The notes under the pieces are model-generated. The model saw only the letters and a list, made by a program, of their open reading frames with translations. It was not told the DNA's origin and did not search any database. Shown piece by piece: positions 1 through 8,223 of a stretch of DNA of 46,077 nt; the first letter of the stretch is position 1, and every line of letters starts with the position of its first letter. A program made the position numbers and the translations under genes. The DNA comes from a virus, in the IMG/VR virus record IMGVR_UViG_3300025276_000057, positions 1 to 46,077 of that record; one strand, written 5' to 3'.

Positions 1-26
1 ACGTTGGTATTGGAGTGACTGGACCT
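1..26 (+). repeat. Exact 26-base direct repeat, copy 1 (window edge)
   Basis: Bases 1-26 are identical to 1222-1247. Both encode the VGIGVTGP part of the fibre repeat in the same frame. A third, diverged copy lies near 1528-1555. The identity suggests recent duplication or exchange between units, and the window begins exactly inside it. Confidence 0.9.
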
Positions 27-2435
27 CAATCAAAACTACACGTTGCTCAAGCTGGTAACGTTAATGGTGGTAGCATTTTAATGGGAGCAACAGGAAGCGG
101 AACAACAAAATGGAGTTATTTAGCAGGTGCTCATTTTAATCAATCAACAGGAAGTGGAAACGGATCAGGATCTGCAGGTATAGCATTAATAGGTGCGTAT
201 GCTAATTCTACTGCTAACAACGTATATATAGGTGGTTCTCCTTATGAACTTAATGCAGCAACTAGTATTAATTTTTGGACAAACCCAACTAATCTGTCAA
301 CCTTAGGAGGCGTTCAAAGAATGCAAATTAGTGGAGCTGGAATGGTTACGTTCAATACTTACTCTGGAACAAATTTCACGGGAGGTACTCCAGCATACCT
401 ACTTAGTGTGGATGCTTCTGGTAATATAATTAAAACAAATACAGTTCCAGGTTCTGGAGCTGGTCCTTATTTACCACTTTCAGCTGGTTCAGGTTTTCCT
501 TTAACTGGTACTTTATATGGAACATCTACAAATTTTAGTGGTAACGGAGATTATGCTGGAAGTATGATTTTAGGAAATGGAATAGGAACTGCTGAAGCTA
601 GCTTAACAATTGGTCAGTCAAGAACGGATAGTGGGTTTGCGTATATTGATTTAGTAGGAGGAACAACGTATACAGATTACGGGTTTAGAATGTTAAGAGG
701 TAATACAGGGGCAAACGCGCTTAGTGTTTTAATACATAGAGGCACAGGTAAATTTGAAATTAAAACAGAGGACGCAGCACCAATAGTTTTTGAAACAACT
801 AACGCTGAAAGAGTGCGTATTGATTCAACGGGACTTGTTGGGATTGGAACTTCTTTTTCTCAAACAAGATTACAAACTAATTTAGCGATAACAGGAACGT
901 ACTTAGGTTATTTAAATGGCACGGCTTCTACTTTTGATATGTCAGCCAATATAGCAGTAGTGCATAATTCTCCTGCTATTGGAACTGGTACTGGAGCAGG
1001 TCTTGTACTGGCAAATAACGATAAAAGTATTGGTGCGCCATCTCCAATAATAGCATTTAGCGCTAAGTCTGCATCTAACTCTTATAACCATACTTACGCG
1101 GCTATATATGGTATTAGAACAGCTACAGGTGCTGATACAAACTGGACAAAAGGTGATATAGTTCTTGCTACGGGTCAATCAACTGGACCTATTGAAAGAA
1201 TGCGTATTACCTCCGCGGGTAACGTTGGTATTGGAGTGACTGGACCTAGGGCTAAATTGCACGTAGAAGGAGATAAATCTTATTCACTTGGTTATCTAGA
1301 TGCAACATCTGATCTTCATATAGGTAATGATACTATGAGTTCTGCTGTTGGAGCATATTCTGGATCTATAACTTTTGGATCTACTAATGAATCAAGTCTT
1401 CAAGCGGCTTCTATTGTAGCTGTTCAAACAGGCACTGACCCTAACGAAATTGGACTAGCTTTTTTTACACAACATAGTCCTGCTGGTTCTTCGGATCTTG
1501 TAGAGTCAATGCGTATTAAAAACGACGGTAACGTTGGTATTGGAACGACAACTCCTTTAGCTAAGCTTGATATCCAAGGAACTCAAGGTCAGTTATTCTC
1601 AGTTACAGATGATTTATCTGGTGAGATATTTGCAGTGTCAGATATATCAGGAGTTCCTATAATGTCAATTGACACTGTTGGAGTATCTCCTAATAACATT
1701 CCTTTAACTATTTTTGAAGGTGAAGTAGCTATAGCTTCATCAACGTCAAGCGGTAATGCTTATACTCTTGGTGTTGGATCAACAAGTTTTGGTGCTATTT
1801 TTGCAGAAGGTAAAATATTTACAACTGGAAGATTACAAGGAACTACTGGAGTGTTTAGCTCTACGGTTAGAATTGGAAGTACTTTAGTTCCTACCTCAGG
1901 AACAATGTTAGATGTAGATGGAACTGTATTAATAAAAGATGCTGACGGGGTTGCTAATCTTTATTTAGGAAACTATGCAGCTTCAAAATTTGCAAGATTC
2001 CACACTAACAATACAGATACTTATTTTGATATGGCGTGTGGTGATGTAATATGGAGGCAAGGAAGTACTGGTGGTAGTCATAGATTTGAACACGATATGA
2101 CCAACGGTAAATTTACAGCTTCTGGAGATATTGTAGCTTTTGGTTCACCATCAGACATTAGATTAAAAGAAAATATTAAGCCTATAGAATCAGCTTTAGA
2201 TAAAGCAATGAAACTAGAAGGGGTTACTTTTGATTGGAAAGAAAAAGGTATTACAAATTTAAAACACGACATAGGATTTATAGCTCAAGATGTTAAGAAA
2301 GTTTTACCTGAACTTGTAAGAGAAAATGAAGACGGGATGCTCTCAATGAGACATCAAGGTATTACACCTATACTTCTTGAAGCTATAAAAGAATTAAAAG
2401 CTGAGATAGAAGAATTAAAAAAGAAAATTAAATAA
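1..2435 (+). CDS. Tail fibre/spike with C-terminal S74 intramolecular chaperone (5' end off window)
   Basis: The frame is open to the left edge, so the N-terminus is missing; the GTG at 15 is only an internal codon. At least four beta-helix-type units recur, built around RMRI and GNVGIG-x-T-x-P-x-AKL (about residues 102, 270, 394 and 497 counted from base 15), a pattern common in Bacteroidota phage fibres. The last ~94 residues are a Peptidase_S74 domain beginning SDIRLKENI. In this family a Ser-Lys pair five residues apart (here S713 and K718) makes the chaperone cut itself off after the trimer folds, and both residues are present. A terminal coiled coil (LKAEIEELKKKIK) fits trimerisation. 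It probably binds the host surface. The stop overlaps the next ATG by one base. Confidence 0.9.
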   Translation, partial: VGIGVTGPQSKLHVAQAGNVNGGSILMGATGSGTTKWSYLAGAHFNQSTGSGNGSGSAGIALIGAYANSTANNVYIGGSPYELNAATSINFWTNPTNLSTLGGVQRMQISGAGMVTFNTYSGTNFTGGTPAYLLSVDASGNIIKTNTVPGSGAGPYLPLSAGSGFPLTGTLYGTSTNFSGNGDYAGSMILGNGIGTAEASLTIGQSRTDSGFAYIDLVGGTTYTDYGFRMLRGNTGANALSVLIHRGTGKFEIKTEDAAPIVFETTNAERVRIDSTGLVGIGTSFSQTRLQTNLAITGTYLGYLNGTASTFDMSANIAVVHNSPAIGTGTGAGLVLANNDKSIGAPSPIIAFSAKSASNSYNHTYAAIYGIRTATGADTNWTKGDIVLATGQSTGPIERMRITSAGNVGIGVTGPRAKLHVEGDKSYSLGYLDATSDLHIGNDTMSSAVGAYSGSITFGSTNESSLQAASIVAVQTGTDPNEIGLAFFTQHSPAGSSDLVESMRIKNDGNVGIGTTTPLAKLDIQGTQGQLFSVTDDLSGEIFAVSDISGVPIMSIDTVGVSPNNIPLTIFEGEVAIASSTSSGNAYTLGVGSTSFGAIFAEGKIFTTGRLQGTTGVFSSTVRIGSTLVPTSGTMLDVDGTVLIKDADGVANLYLGNYAASKFARFHTNNTDTYFDMACGDVIWRQGSTGGSHRFEHDMTNGKFTASGDIVAFGSPSDIRLKENIKPIESALDKAMKLEGVTFDWKEKGITNLKHDIGFIAQDVKKVLPELVRENEDGMLSMRHQGITPILLEAIKELKAEIEELKKKIK
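1222..1247 (+). repeat. Exact 26-base direct repeat, copy 2
   Basis: Second copy of the sequence at 1-26, coding for the GNVGIGVTGP segment of the tail-fibre repeat. The bases that follow differ (CAATC at copy 1, AGGGC at copy 2), so identity stops at the repeat core. Confidence 0.9.
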
Positions 2436-3643
2436 TGGCATTACCAAGCTCAGGAACTATATCGGCAAGTATGATAAATATAGAGTCTGCAACAGTAAGC
2501 ACTAACACTGCTCCGTTGTCTGGAAGTAGTAGTACACCACAAACAGGATCTTTAGTTAAAAGATATGATACTGCAACACCTACTCCAGTAAATCAAATTG
2601 CTCCTCACGCTTATTCTGAGTTTTATGGTAAATCATTTACGTCTCCTGATATACCCTGCGGTGGCGTATTAAACGCTGGTAGTGGTAATGGATATTTTGA
2701 AGCAACAGTAACAAGTGGTAGTCCAGTAGGTGCTGTTGTTATATATTTTAATCCTGCAGGAATTCCAGATGGGATTGCTTATAAATTTAATGGTACTACA
2801 TATAATGATTTAACATCAAATTCATATGGATATGCAGGAGGAACAGGTAATAACTTAAATATTGTAGGTGATGATGATAGAGGTAACTGTACTGCGTCTG
2901 ATTTAATTTCTAATAGTCCTTATACATTAAATACTTCAGTATGGAATGGTTCTTCTTTTGGATTAAACGGTAGCACAGCAAGTATAGTAACTACTAATAC
3001 AAATTTAAACGGAACTGTTGGGGGAATTGCTTATACATTAGTTGTTCCTAAGCCAAATTCAACTCCTGTAAATGGACTATTGCAAATAGTAGGACCTTGT
3101 TCGGGTACAGCTTGGAATGTAAAAGTTTTATGTCCTGCAACATTACCTTCTTTTACAACAAATAGTGTTCAATCAACTTTTCAAGGATCTTGTTGCGCGA
3201 CTCAAAATCAAACATATTATTTTGCAAGAAATGCAAGCGCCGCTGGTCCTTTCACAGTAGATACAAACACTTTACCACAGGTTGGTAATTTTGTTTTTTC
3301 CAACAGTACAGGCGCTACAGTTTTAGCAAATGGATATTATAGAATTACTTCTAATACTGCTATATATGTACAAAATGGAGTAGTTAGTTCTATAAGCACA
3401 GGTTGTTCATCTTGTTTAACCTCATATAGTAGTTCTTTGGCAGTAAGAACCGAGCAAGCCTGCACCGCAACTATAAATCAAACATATTATCACGATGGTT
3501 CTGGCACTATTCCAGTTGTGAATGATGTTGTTTATTCAGATTCAGCAGGTACAACATTTTTAAGTAGTGGTTTTAGAAAAGCAGGAAGCATTAAATACAG
3601 AGTCGACTTTAATGGAGTAGTTGGTCAAATATTATTTTGCTAA
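2435..3643 (+). CDS. Tail-associated repeat protein (adhesin candidate)
   Basis: This 402-residue protein starts on a TAATG overlap with the fibre gene, so the two are translationally linked. The N-terminus MALPSSGTISASMINIE resembles the opening of many phage tail and baseplate accessory proteins. The C-terminal third contains two units of a domain that opens QTYY, passes through a D-x-VYSDSAGTT-type turn and a G-YYRI/GFRK strand, and closes on a cysteine (about residues 260-330 and 347-402). The same domain recurs in the protein at 20,954-21,892. The Ser/Thr/Asn/Gly-rich composition is typical of beta-rich surface proteins. A receptor-binding or decoration role is inferred from position and composition; no enzymatic motif is seen. 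Confidence 0.7.
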   Translation: MALPSSGTISASMINIESATVSTNTAPLSGSSSTPQTGSLVKRYDTATPTPVNQIAPHAYSEFYGKSFTSPDIPCGGVLNAGSGNGYFEATVTSGSPVGAVVIYFNPAGIPDGIAYKFNGTTYNDLTSNSYGYAGGTGNNLNIVGDDDRGNCTASDLISNSPYTLNTSVWNGSSFGLNGSTASIVTTNTNLNGTVGGIAYTLVVPKPNSTPVNGLLQIVGPCSGTAWNVKVLCPATLPSFTTNSVQSTFQGSCCATQNQTYYFARNASAAGPFTVDTNTLPQVGNFVFSNSTGATVLANGYYRITSNTAIYVQNGVVSSISTGCSSCLTSYSSSLAVRTEQACTATINQTYYHDGSGTIPVVNDVVYSDSAGTTFLSSGFRKAGSIKYRVDFNGVVGQILFC

Positions 3644-3666
3644 TTAATTATTAAATAAATAAACAT

Positions 3667-3674
3667 TAACTTTA
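3667..3674 (+). promoter_or_regulatory. Possible Bacteroidota -7 element TAACTTTA
   Basis: TAACTTTA matches TAnnTTTG except for the last base and lies 13 bases before the ATG at 3688 in a 44-base intergenic gap. No TTG is present at the usual -33 distance, so this is a weak call. Confidence 0.35.
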
Positions 3675-3687
3675 CAAAAAAAAAATT

Positions 3688-4110
3688 ATGGCAATTATTT
3701 ACAAATGGGATATCCCACAAATGAATGCTCACATTCAAGCAGAAGGTGAAGACAATGTAATATACACAGTACATTACAGATATACTGGTTCTGAATTCGT
3801 AGATGACGGATCAGGAAGTACACCTCCAGTAGGTAAAACTTATTCAAGTACTAATATTGGAACACAAAGCTATACTTACGTAGCTGGAACTCCTTTTGTA
3901 CCTTACGAAGACACTGAAGCTTTTGAAGCTGTGGTTATTGGATGGTTAGAAGGATCATTAGATGTTCCTGCAATGCAAGCTAGTATAGCTGCAACTATAG
4001 CATCTGAGATTGCACCAGTAAACGAAGACTTATATTTTACTTGGATGAATCCAGCACCACCTGTACCACCAGTAAAAGAAAATAAAAAAGTAACAAAAAA
4101 GGGTAAATAA
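3688..4110 (+). CDS. Small fibre-adjacent protein, DUF7936-like
   Basis: This 140-residue protein begins MAIIYKWDIPQMNAHIQ and has a central VPYEDTEAFEAVVIGWLE segment. That opening with a later V-P-Y...V-x-GW pattern is shared by a family of phage proteins of unknown function found beside tail-fibre genes (I recall it as DUF7936). The C-terminus is Pro-rich, then Lys-rich. An A-rich leader precedes the ATG, with a near-consensus -7 element at 3667-3674. Likely a structural accessory; the exact role is unknown. Confidence 0.6.
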   Translation: MAIIYKWDIPQMNAHIQAEGEDNVIYTVHYRYTGSEFVDDGSGSTPPVGKTYSSTNIGTQSYTYVAGTPFVPYEDTEAFEAVVIGWLEGSLDVPAMQASIAATIASEIAPVNEDLYFTWMNPAPPVPPVKENKKVTKKGK

Positions 4111-4117
4111 TATTTAG

Positions 4118-4125
4118 TATATTTG
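4118..4125 (+). promoter_or_regulatory. Bacteroidota -7 element TATATTTG
   Basis: TATATTTG fits TAnnTTTG exactly and sits in the 44-base gap before the gene at 4155, leaving an A/T-rich leader of roughly 23 bases. No clear TTG lies upstream. It probably starts transcription of the small accessory genes leading to the terminase. Confidence 0.5.
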
Positions 4126-4154
4126 TAAATAAATCTAATTTAAAAAAATCTAAA

Positions 4155-4406
4155 ATGTCAAAAAATTTAACACCAGAAGAATTAAAAAATTTACAAGATC
4201 TTAATCAAGAATTTACTCAAGTAAAATTAAGATTAGCTGATTCAGTTTATCAACAAGTTTTATTTACTAAAGACTTAGATGTTATTAAAGATAAATTTTC
4301 AGTAGTTGAAAAAGAATTAGGAGAAAAATACGGATTAAACTCTGTTATTGATTTAGTTACTGGAGTAGTAAAAGAAAAAGAAGAAGAAGAAGAACAAAGT
4401 AAATAA
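4155..4406 (+). CDS. Small coiled-coil protein, unknown function
   Basis: This 83-residue, highly charged protein begins MSKNLTPEELKNLQDLNQEF. It is predicted to be almost all helix, with heptad-like leucines through residues 6-60. The C-terminus is a run of glutamates coded by a short GAA repeat near 4376-4396. Small LTPEEL-type helical proteins are frequent near fibre genes of marine phages, but I know of no assigned function. It follows a good -7 element and ends nine bases before the next gene. Confidence 0.7.
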   Translation: MSKNLTPEELKNLQDLNQEFTQVKLRLADSVYQQVLFTKDLDVIKDKFSVVEKELGEKYGLNSVIDLVTGVVKEKEEEEEQSK

Positions 4407-4414
4407 TAATATTT

Positions 4415-4927
4415 ATGGCAAGAATTAGCAACACATCAACATATCCAATAATAACTCCAGACGGTGCTGACTATTTTATATTGACTGATGCTGAAAATGA
4501 CAATGCAACAAAAAACTGTTCTATAACTAATTTACAAAATTATTTAGGTGTAGATACAGTAAAAATAACTGTTGCTATTTCTTCTGCTAACTTGCGAGTT
4601 CTATCAACTCCATATACAATTTTAGCAACACCTGGTACAGGATATACTTACGATATAACTAACGTTTCTGTTTTTATGGATTTTAACACAACAGCATTTA
4701 ATTTTGCTGCTGTAGCTAGTTTAAAAATAGGAGCTTATGTTGCTGGTGAAATACCTGTAGCTAGTTTAAATTCAACAGCTGATACTGTATATAAAATACA
4801 GCCAGTTAGCGGTACTTTACCTGCTGACACAGCTATAACCTTATCAGGTGGAGATGCTGCTGCTGGAGATGGAACTCTTTATGTAAATATTACTTACAGA
4901 AAACTAAAATTAGACTCTACTTTTTAA
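4415..4927 (+). CDS. Small beta-rich structural protein candidate
   Basis: This 170-residue protein starts MARISNTSTYPIITPDGADYF. The Thr-Tyr-Pro...G-D/E-x-hh-hT-D pattern, followed by a short helix (NCSITNLQNYLG), resembles the N-terminal attachment segment of phage fibre or head-decoration proteins. The remainder (residues 48-165) is a Thr/Ala/Ser-rich beta domain. No catalytic motif is visible. Its place in the fibre cluster suggests a virion accessory protein; that is inference from position and composition. Confidence 0.6.
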   Translation: MARISNTSTYPIITPDGADYFILTDAENDNATKNCSITNLQNYLGVDTVKITVAISSANLRVLSTPYTILATPGTGYTYDITNVSVFMDFNTTAFNFAAVASLKIGAYVAGEIPVASLNSTADTVYKIQPVSGTLPADTAITLSGGDAAAGDGTLYVNITYRKLKLDSTF

Positions 4928-4931
4928 TTGA

Positions 4932-5156
4932 ATGGACATAAGGAAAATTTCTATAGGAGCAGACTATAAGTCTAGTGCTATGCATTACATAGCTGGACAA
5001 GAAGTTCTTGGAGGAAATTATAAAATCCATTTAATACAAAAAGATGTTGACTTAGATTCTTACAAAATTTGGATTGAAAAATCTAATGAAATTTTGTTAT
5101 GGAAAGAATTTAATTCTAATATTCCAATTTCAATTGAATATAATATAAATTTCTAA
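4932..5156 (+). CDS. Small hypothetical protein
   Basis: This 74-residue protein begins four bases after the previous stop, and its own stop shares one base with the next ATG (TAATG). I do not recognise it. It is a mixed alpha/beta soluble sequence with several aromatic residues (WIEKSNEILLWKEF near residues 48-61), no signal peptide and no cysteine. Tight packing supports real expression with the next gene. Confidence 0.6.
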   Translation: MDIRKISIGADYKSSAMHYIAGQEVLGGNYKIHLIQKDVDLDSYKIWIEKSNEILLWKEFNSNIPISIEYNINF

Positions 5157-5719
5157 TGAAGTCACCTTTTTATTTCATTGTAGAACCACACAATGGAAGA
5201 AGGTATGATAATATTAAAAAGATAGGAGATGTTAACTTAATTATGAGTTCATCTAAAGAAGATCATACTGCTTCCAATAGGTTTGCAAAAGTTATTAGTA
5301 CACCTCTAGGTTATACTGGAGAAATAATACCAGGAGATATCCTCCTAGTTCATCACAACGTATTTAAGTTTTATAATGATATGAAAGGTCAGGAAAGAAG
5401 TGGTAAAAGCTTTTTTAAAGACAATTTGTTTTTTATAGATATGGATCAATTTTTTATGTACAAACATAAAGATGATTGGAAATGTCATTCTAAATATGTA
5501 ATGATTAAACCTTTATTAAAAAAAGATTCATATATTAAAGCTGGTAATGTTGAAGAACCTTTAACTGGAGTTATAAAATATATAAATTCTGAACTTTTAA
5601 ATAAAGGATTAAATGAGGGTGACACTATTTGTTACGAACCTTCAAGCGAATATCCTTTTATGGTTGATGGCGAAAAGTTATATAGAATGTTTACCAGCAA
5701 TATAACAATGGTATTATAA
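5156..5719 (+). CDS. GroES-like co-chaperonin candidate
   Basis: In this 187-residue protein the C-terminal part (about residues 114-187) reads like a Cpn10 barrel: a KYVMIKPL strand, a GVIKYINSELLNKGLNEGD segment corresponding to the G-V...G-L-x-x-GD turn of GroES, then a Y-P...VDGEKLYRM strand and a final ITMVL strand. The N-terminal half has a comparable GEIIPGDILLVHHNVFKF stretch, so it may be a duplicated or extended barrel. Phage co-chaperonins such as T4 gp31 help the host GroEL fold capsid protein. It lies just before the terminase genes, which suits a morphogenesis role. Family assignment is by eye. Confidence 0.5.
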   Translation: MKSPFYFIVEPHNGRRYDNIKKIGDVNLIMSSSKEDHTASNRFAKVISTPLGYTGEIIPGDILLVHHNVFKFYNDMKGQERSGKSFFKDNLFFIDMDQFFMYKHKDDWKCHSKYVMIKPLLKKDSYIKAGNVEEPLTGVIKYINSELLNKGLNEGDTICYEPSSEYPFMVDGEKLYRMFTSNITMVL

Positions 5720-5720
5720 T

Positions 5721-5999
5721 ATGGATGTAAAACAGATAAAATTACAGATTATAAAAGCAGGTGAAAAAGCTGTTATGCAACTTATAAAAGTAGCTGAAGA
5801 ACATATAATTAAATATGGTGAAGACGATGAGTTAGCTGCGGATAAATTAAAAAATGCAGCGGCTACTAAAAAATTAGCCATATTTGATGCTTTTGAAATA
5901 TTAACTAGAATTGAAACTGAAAAAAATTTAATAGAAGGTATTGATGTAAAAAAGAATACCAATAACACTCAAGGATTTGCAGAAAGAAGATCTAAATAA
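5721..5999 (+). CDS. Small terminase-subunit-like protein
   Basis: This 92-residue, all-helical, charged protein lies directly before and overlapping the large terminase frame, which is the usual place of a small terminase subunit. It has no recognisable helix-turn-helix. Two amphipathic helices (residues 1-30 and 36-70, with LAADKLKNAAATKKLAIFDA in between) could oligomerise. It ends GFAERRSK. Small terminases recognise packaging DNA and stimulate the large subunit. The assignment rests on position and size only. Its stop at 5997-5999 lies inside the start region of the terminase frame (see findings). Confidence 0.45.
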   Translation: MDVKQIKLQIIKAGEKAVMQLIKVAEEHIIKYGEDDELAADKLKNAAATKKLAIFDAFEILTRIETEKNLIEGIDVKKNTNNTQGFAERRSK

Positions 6000-8223
6000 C
6001 TTATATATAAAGTTACCAAATTATATTCCTAAAAGTATTGTTACTAATAAAAACAAAGCTAAAACTTGGAACTATGGGTTTGACGAAAAATATAATGTTG
6101 TTATTATTTCTAAGTCTGGTAAAATTGGAGATGTTATTTCTATAAATGGTTTAGCAATTGCTTTACCAGTGCAACCAAAAAAAATATATAAAAGATCTGA
6201 AATAAAATTAGATCAATATTGGGAAGCATTTGAAGTTCCTAAAGTATTAAAAAAAATACCAACTATATTTCAGTGGCATCAAACCTCTACAAATTTTAAA
6301 GATGAATGGGTAGAATACATTGAGCAAGAGTTTGATAAAAGAGATGAAGGTTTTTGGTTTATGAATAATGGTCTTTCTACTTACATTACTGGCTCTCATT
6401 ATATGTATTTGCAATGGACTAAAATAGATATTGGGTTACCTGATTTTAGAGAAGCTAATAGAATTTTTTATATTTATTGGGAAGCTTGTAAAGCAGATAA
6501 AAGAAGTTTTGGAATATGTTATTTAAAAATAAGACGTTCTGGATTTTCTTATATGGGAAGTGAAGAATGTGCTAATATTGCGACTATATCCAAAGATTCT
6601 AGAATAGGTATTTTATCTAAAACAGGAGCAGATGCTAAAAAAATGTTTACTGATAAAGTAGTTCCTATATCAAATAATTATCCTTTCTTTTTTAAACCAG
6701 TGCAAGATGGTATGGATAAACCAAAAACAGAACTAGCTTTTAGAGTTCCAGCTTCTAAAATTACAAAAAGAAATATGTATGAAGAAGATGACACACAAGT
6801 AGAAGGTTTAGATACTACAATTGATTGGAAGAATACTGGAGATAACAGTTATGATGGTGAGAAATTAAAATTACTGGTACACGATGAAAGTGGTAAGTGG
6901 GAAAAACCTAGTAATATTTTAAACAATTGGAGAGTTACAAAAACTACTCTTAGATTAGGTAGTAAGGTTATTGGTAAATGTATGATGGGTTCAACATCAA
7001 ATGCTTTAGATAAAGGGGGCGATAATTTTAAAAAACTTTACAACGATTCTTCTACTGCTCAAAGAAATTCAAATGGACAAACTAAAAGTGGACTATATAA
7101 TCTTTTTATTCCTATGGAATATAATATGGAAGGATTTATTGATATTTATGGAATGCCTGTTATCAATGCTGTTTCTAAAGAAATATTAGGAATTGATGGT
7201 GAGTTAATAAAAATATCTGCTGTACAATATTGGCAGAATGAAGTAGATTCTTTAAAAAATGATGCTGATGCTTTAAATGAATTTTACAGACAATTTCCTA
7301 GAACTGAGTCTCACGCATTTAGAGATGAAAGCAAACAGTCATTATTTAATTTAACTAAAATATATCAGCAAATAGATTATAATGATTCTTTAATAAAAGA
7401 TAGGTTTTTAACAAGGGGTAATTTTAATTGGAAAAATGGAGTAAAAGATGGAGAAGTTTTATGGAGTCCAGATACTCGTGGCAGGTTTTTAATTTCTTGG
7501 ACACCTAAAAAAGAATTGCAAAATAAGAGTTATATTAAGAACGGAAGTAAAAAACCAGGTAATGAGCACATTGGTGCTTTTGGCTGTGATAGTTATGATA
7601 TTTCTGGCACAGTAGGTGGAGGTGGATCTAATGGTGCATTACACGGAGTAACTAGATTTAATATGGATGACGCTCCAAGTAATGAGTTTTTTTTAGAGTA
7701 TGTTGCTAGACCTCAGACAGCTGAGATATTTTTTGAAGAAGTATTAATGGCTTGTGTTTTTTATGGTATGCCAATATTGGTGGAAAATAATAAACCTAGA
7801 TTATTGTATCATTTTAAAAACAGAGGGTATAGAGGTTATAGTATTAATAGACCAGATAAAACTTATAATAAATTATCTAAAACTGAAAAAGAATTAGGTG
7901 GTATACCAAATTCTAGTGAAGATGTAAAACAATCGCACGCATCTTCTATTGAATCGTATATAGAAAAACACGTAGGATTAGATTTTGGTGGAGATTATAG
8001 AGACCCAGATTTAATAGGAAATATGTATTTTAGTCGTACTTTAGAGGATTGGGCAAGGTTTGATATAAACAACAGAACTAAGTTTGATGCTACTATTAGT
8101 TCTGGGCTAGCTTTAATGGCTATTCAGAAACACTTATATCAGGCGGTTAAAAAAGAATCAAAAATAAAGTTTAACTTTGCAAGATATGACAATAAGGGAA
8201 GTTACAGCAAAATTATAAGGTAA
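5977..8223 (+). CDS. terL: Terminase large subunit (DNA-packaging ATPase/nuclease)
   Basis: This is a 748-residue protein. The ATPase domain has a phosphate-binding loop variant RRSGFSYMGS (residues 186-195) and a Walker B LLVHDES with D303-E304. The RNase H-like nuclease domain shows D538 in GAFGCDSYD, E603 in ILVENNK and D704 in RTKFDATISSGLALM, the three expected metal-binding acids. It packages DNA into the prohead and cuts concatemers. The only in-frame start near the beginning is TTG at 5977; the first in-frame ATG is residue 129, too far in. The stop at 8221-8223 abuts the portal ATG. The long form resembles terminases of Bacteroidota podoviruses. Confidence 0.92.
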   Translation: MQKEDLNNLYIKLPNYIPKSIVTNKNKAKTWNYGFDEKYNVVIISKSGKIGDVISINGLAIALPVQPKKIYKRSEIKLDQYWEAFEVPKVLKKIPTIFQWHQTSTNFKDEWVEYIEQEFDKRDEGFWFMNNGLSTYITGSHYMYLQWTKIDIGLPDFREANRIFYIYWEACKADKRSFGICYLKIRRSGFSYMGSEECANIATISKDSRIGILSKTGADAKKMFTDKVVPISNNYPFFFKPVQDGMDKPKTELAFRVPASKITKRNMYEEDDTQVEGLDTTIDWKNTGDNSYDGEKLKLLVHDESGKWEKPSNILNNWRVTKTTLRLGSKVIGKCMMGSTSNALDKGGDNFKKLYNDSSTAQRNSNGQTKSGLYNLFIPMEYNMEGFIDIYGMPVINAVSKEILGIDGELIKISAVQYWQNEVDSLKNDADALNEFYRQFPRTESHAFRDESKQSLFNLTKIYQQIDYNDSLIKDRFLTRGNFNWKNGVKDGEVLWSPDTRGRFLISWTPKKELQNKSYIKNGSKKPGNEHIGAFGCDSYDISGTVGGGGSNGALHGVTRFNMDDAPSNEFFLEYVARPQTAEIFFEEVLMACVFYGMPILVENNKPRLLYHFKNRGYRGYSINRPDKTYNKLSKTEKELGGIPNSSEDVKQSHASSIESYIEKHVGLDFGGDYRDPDLIGNMYFSRTLEDWARFDINNRTKFDATISSGLALMAIQKHLYQAVKKESKIKFNFARYDNKGSYSKIIR

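Noticed and set aside
4373-4396. GAA triplet run as a phase-variable tract
   Set aside because: Short, in frame and coding a C-terminal Glu tail; a change in copy number would only lengthen the tail.
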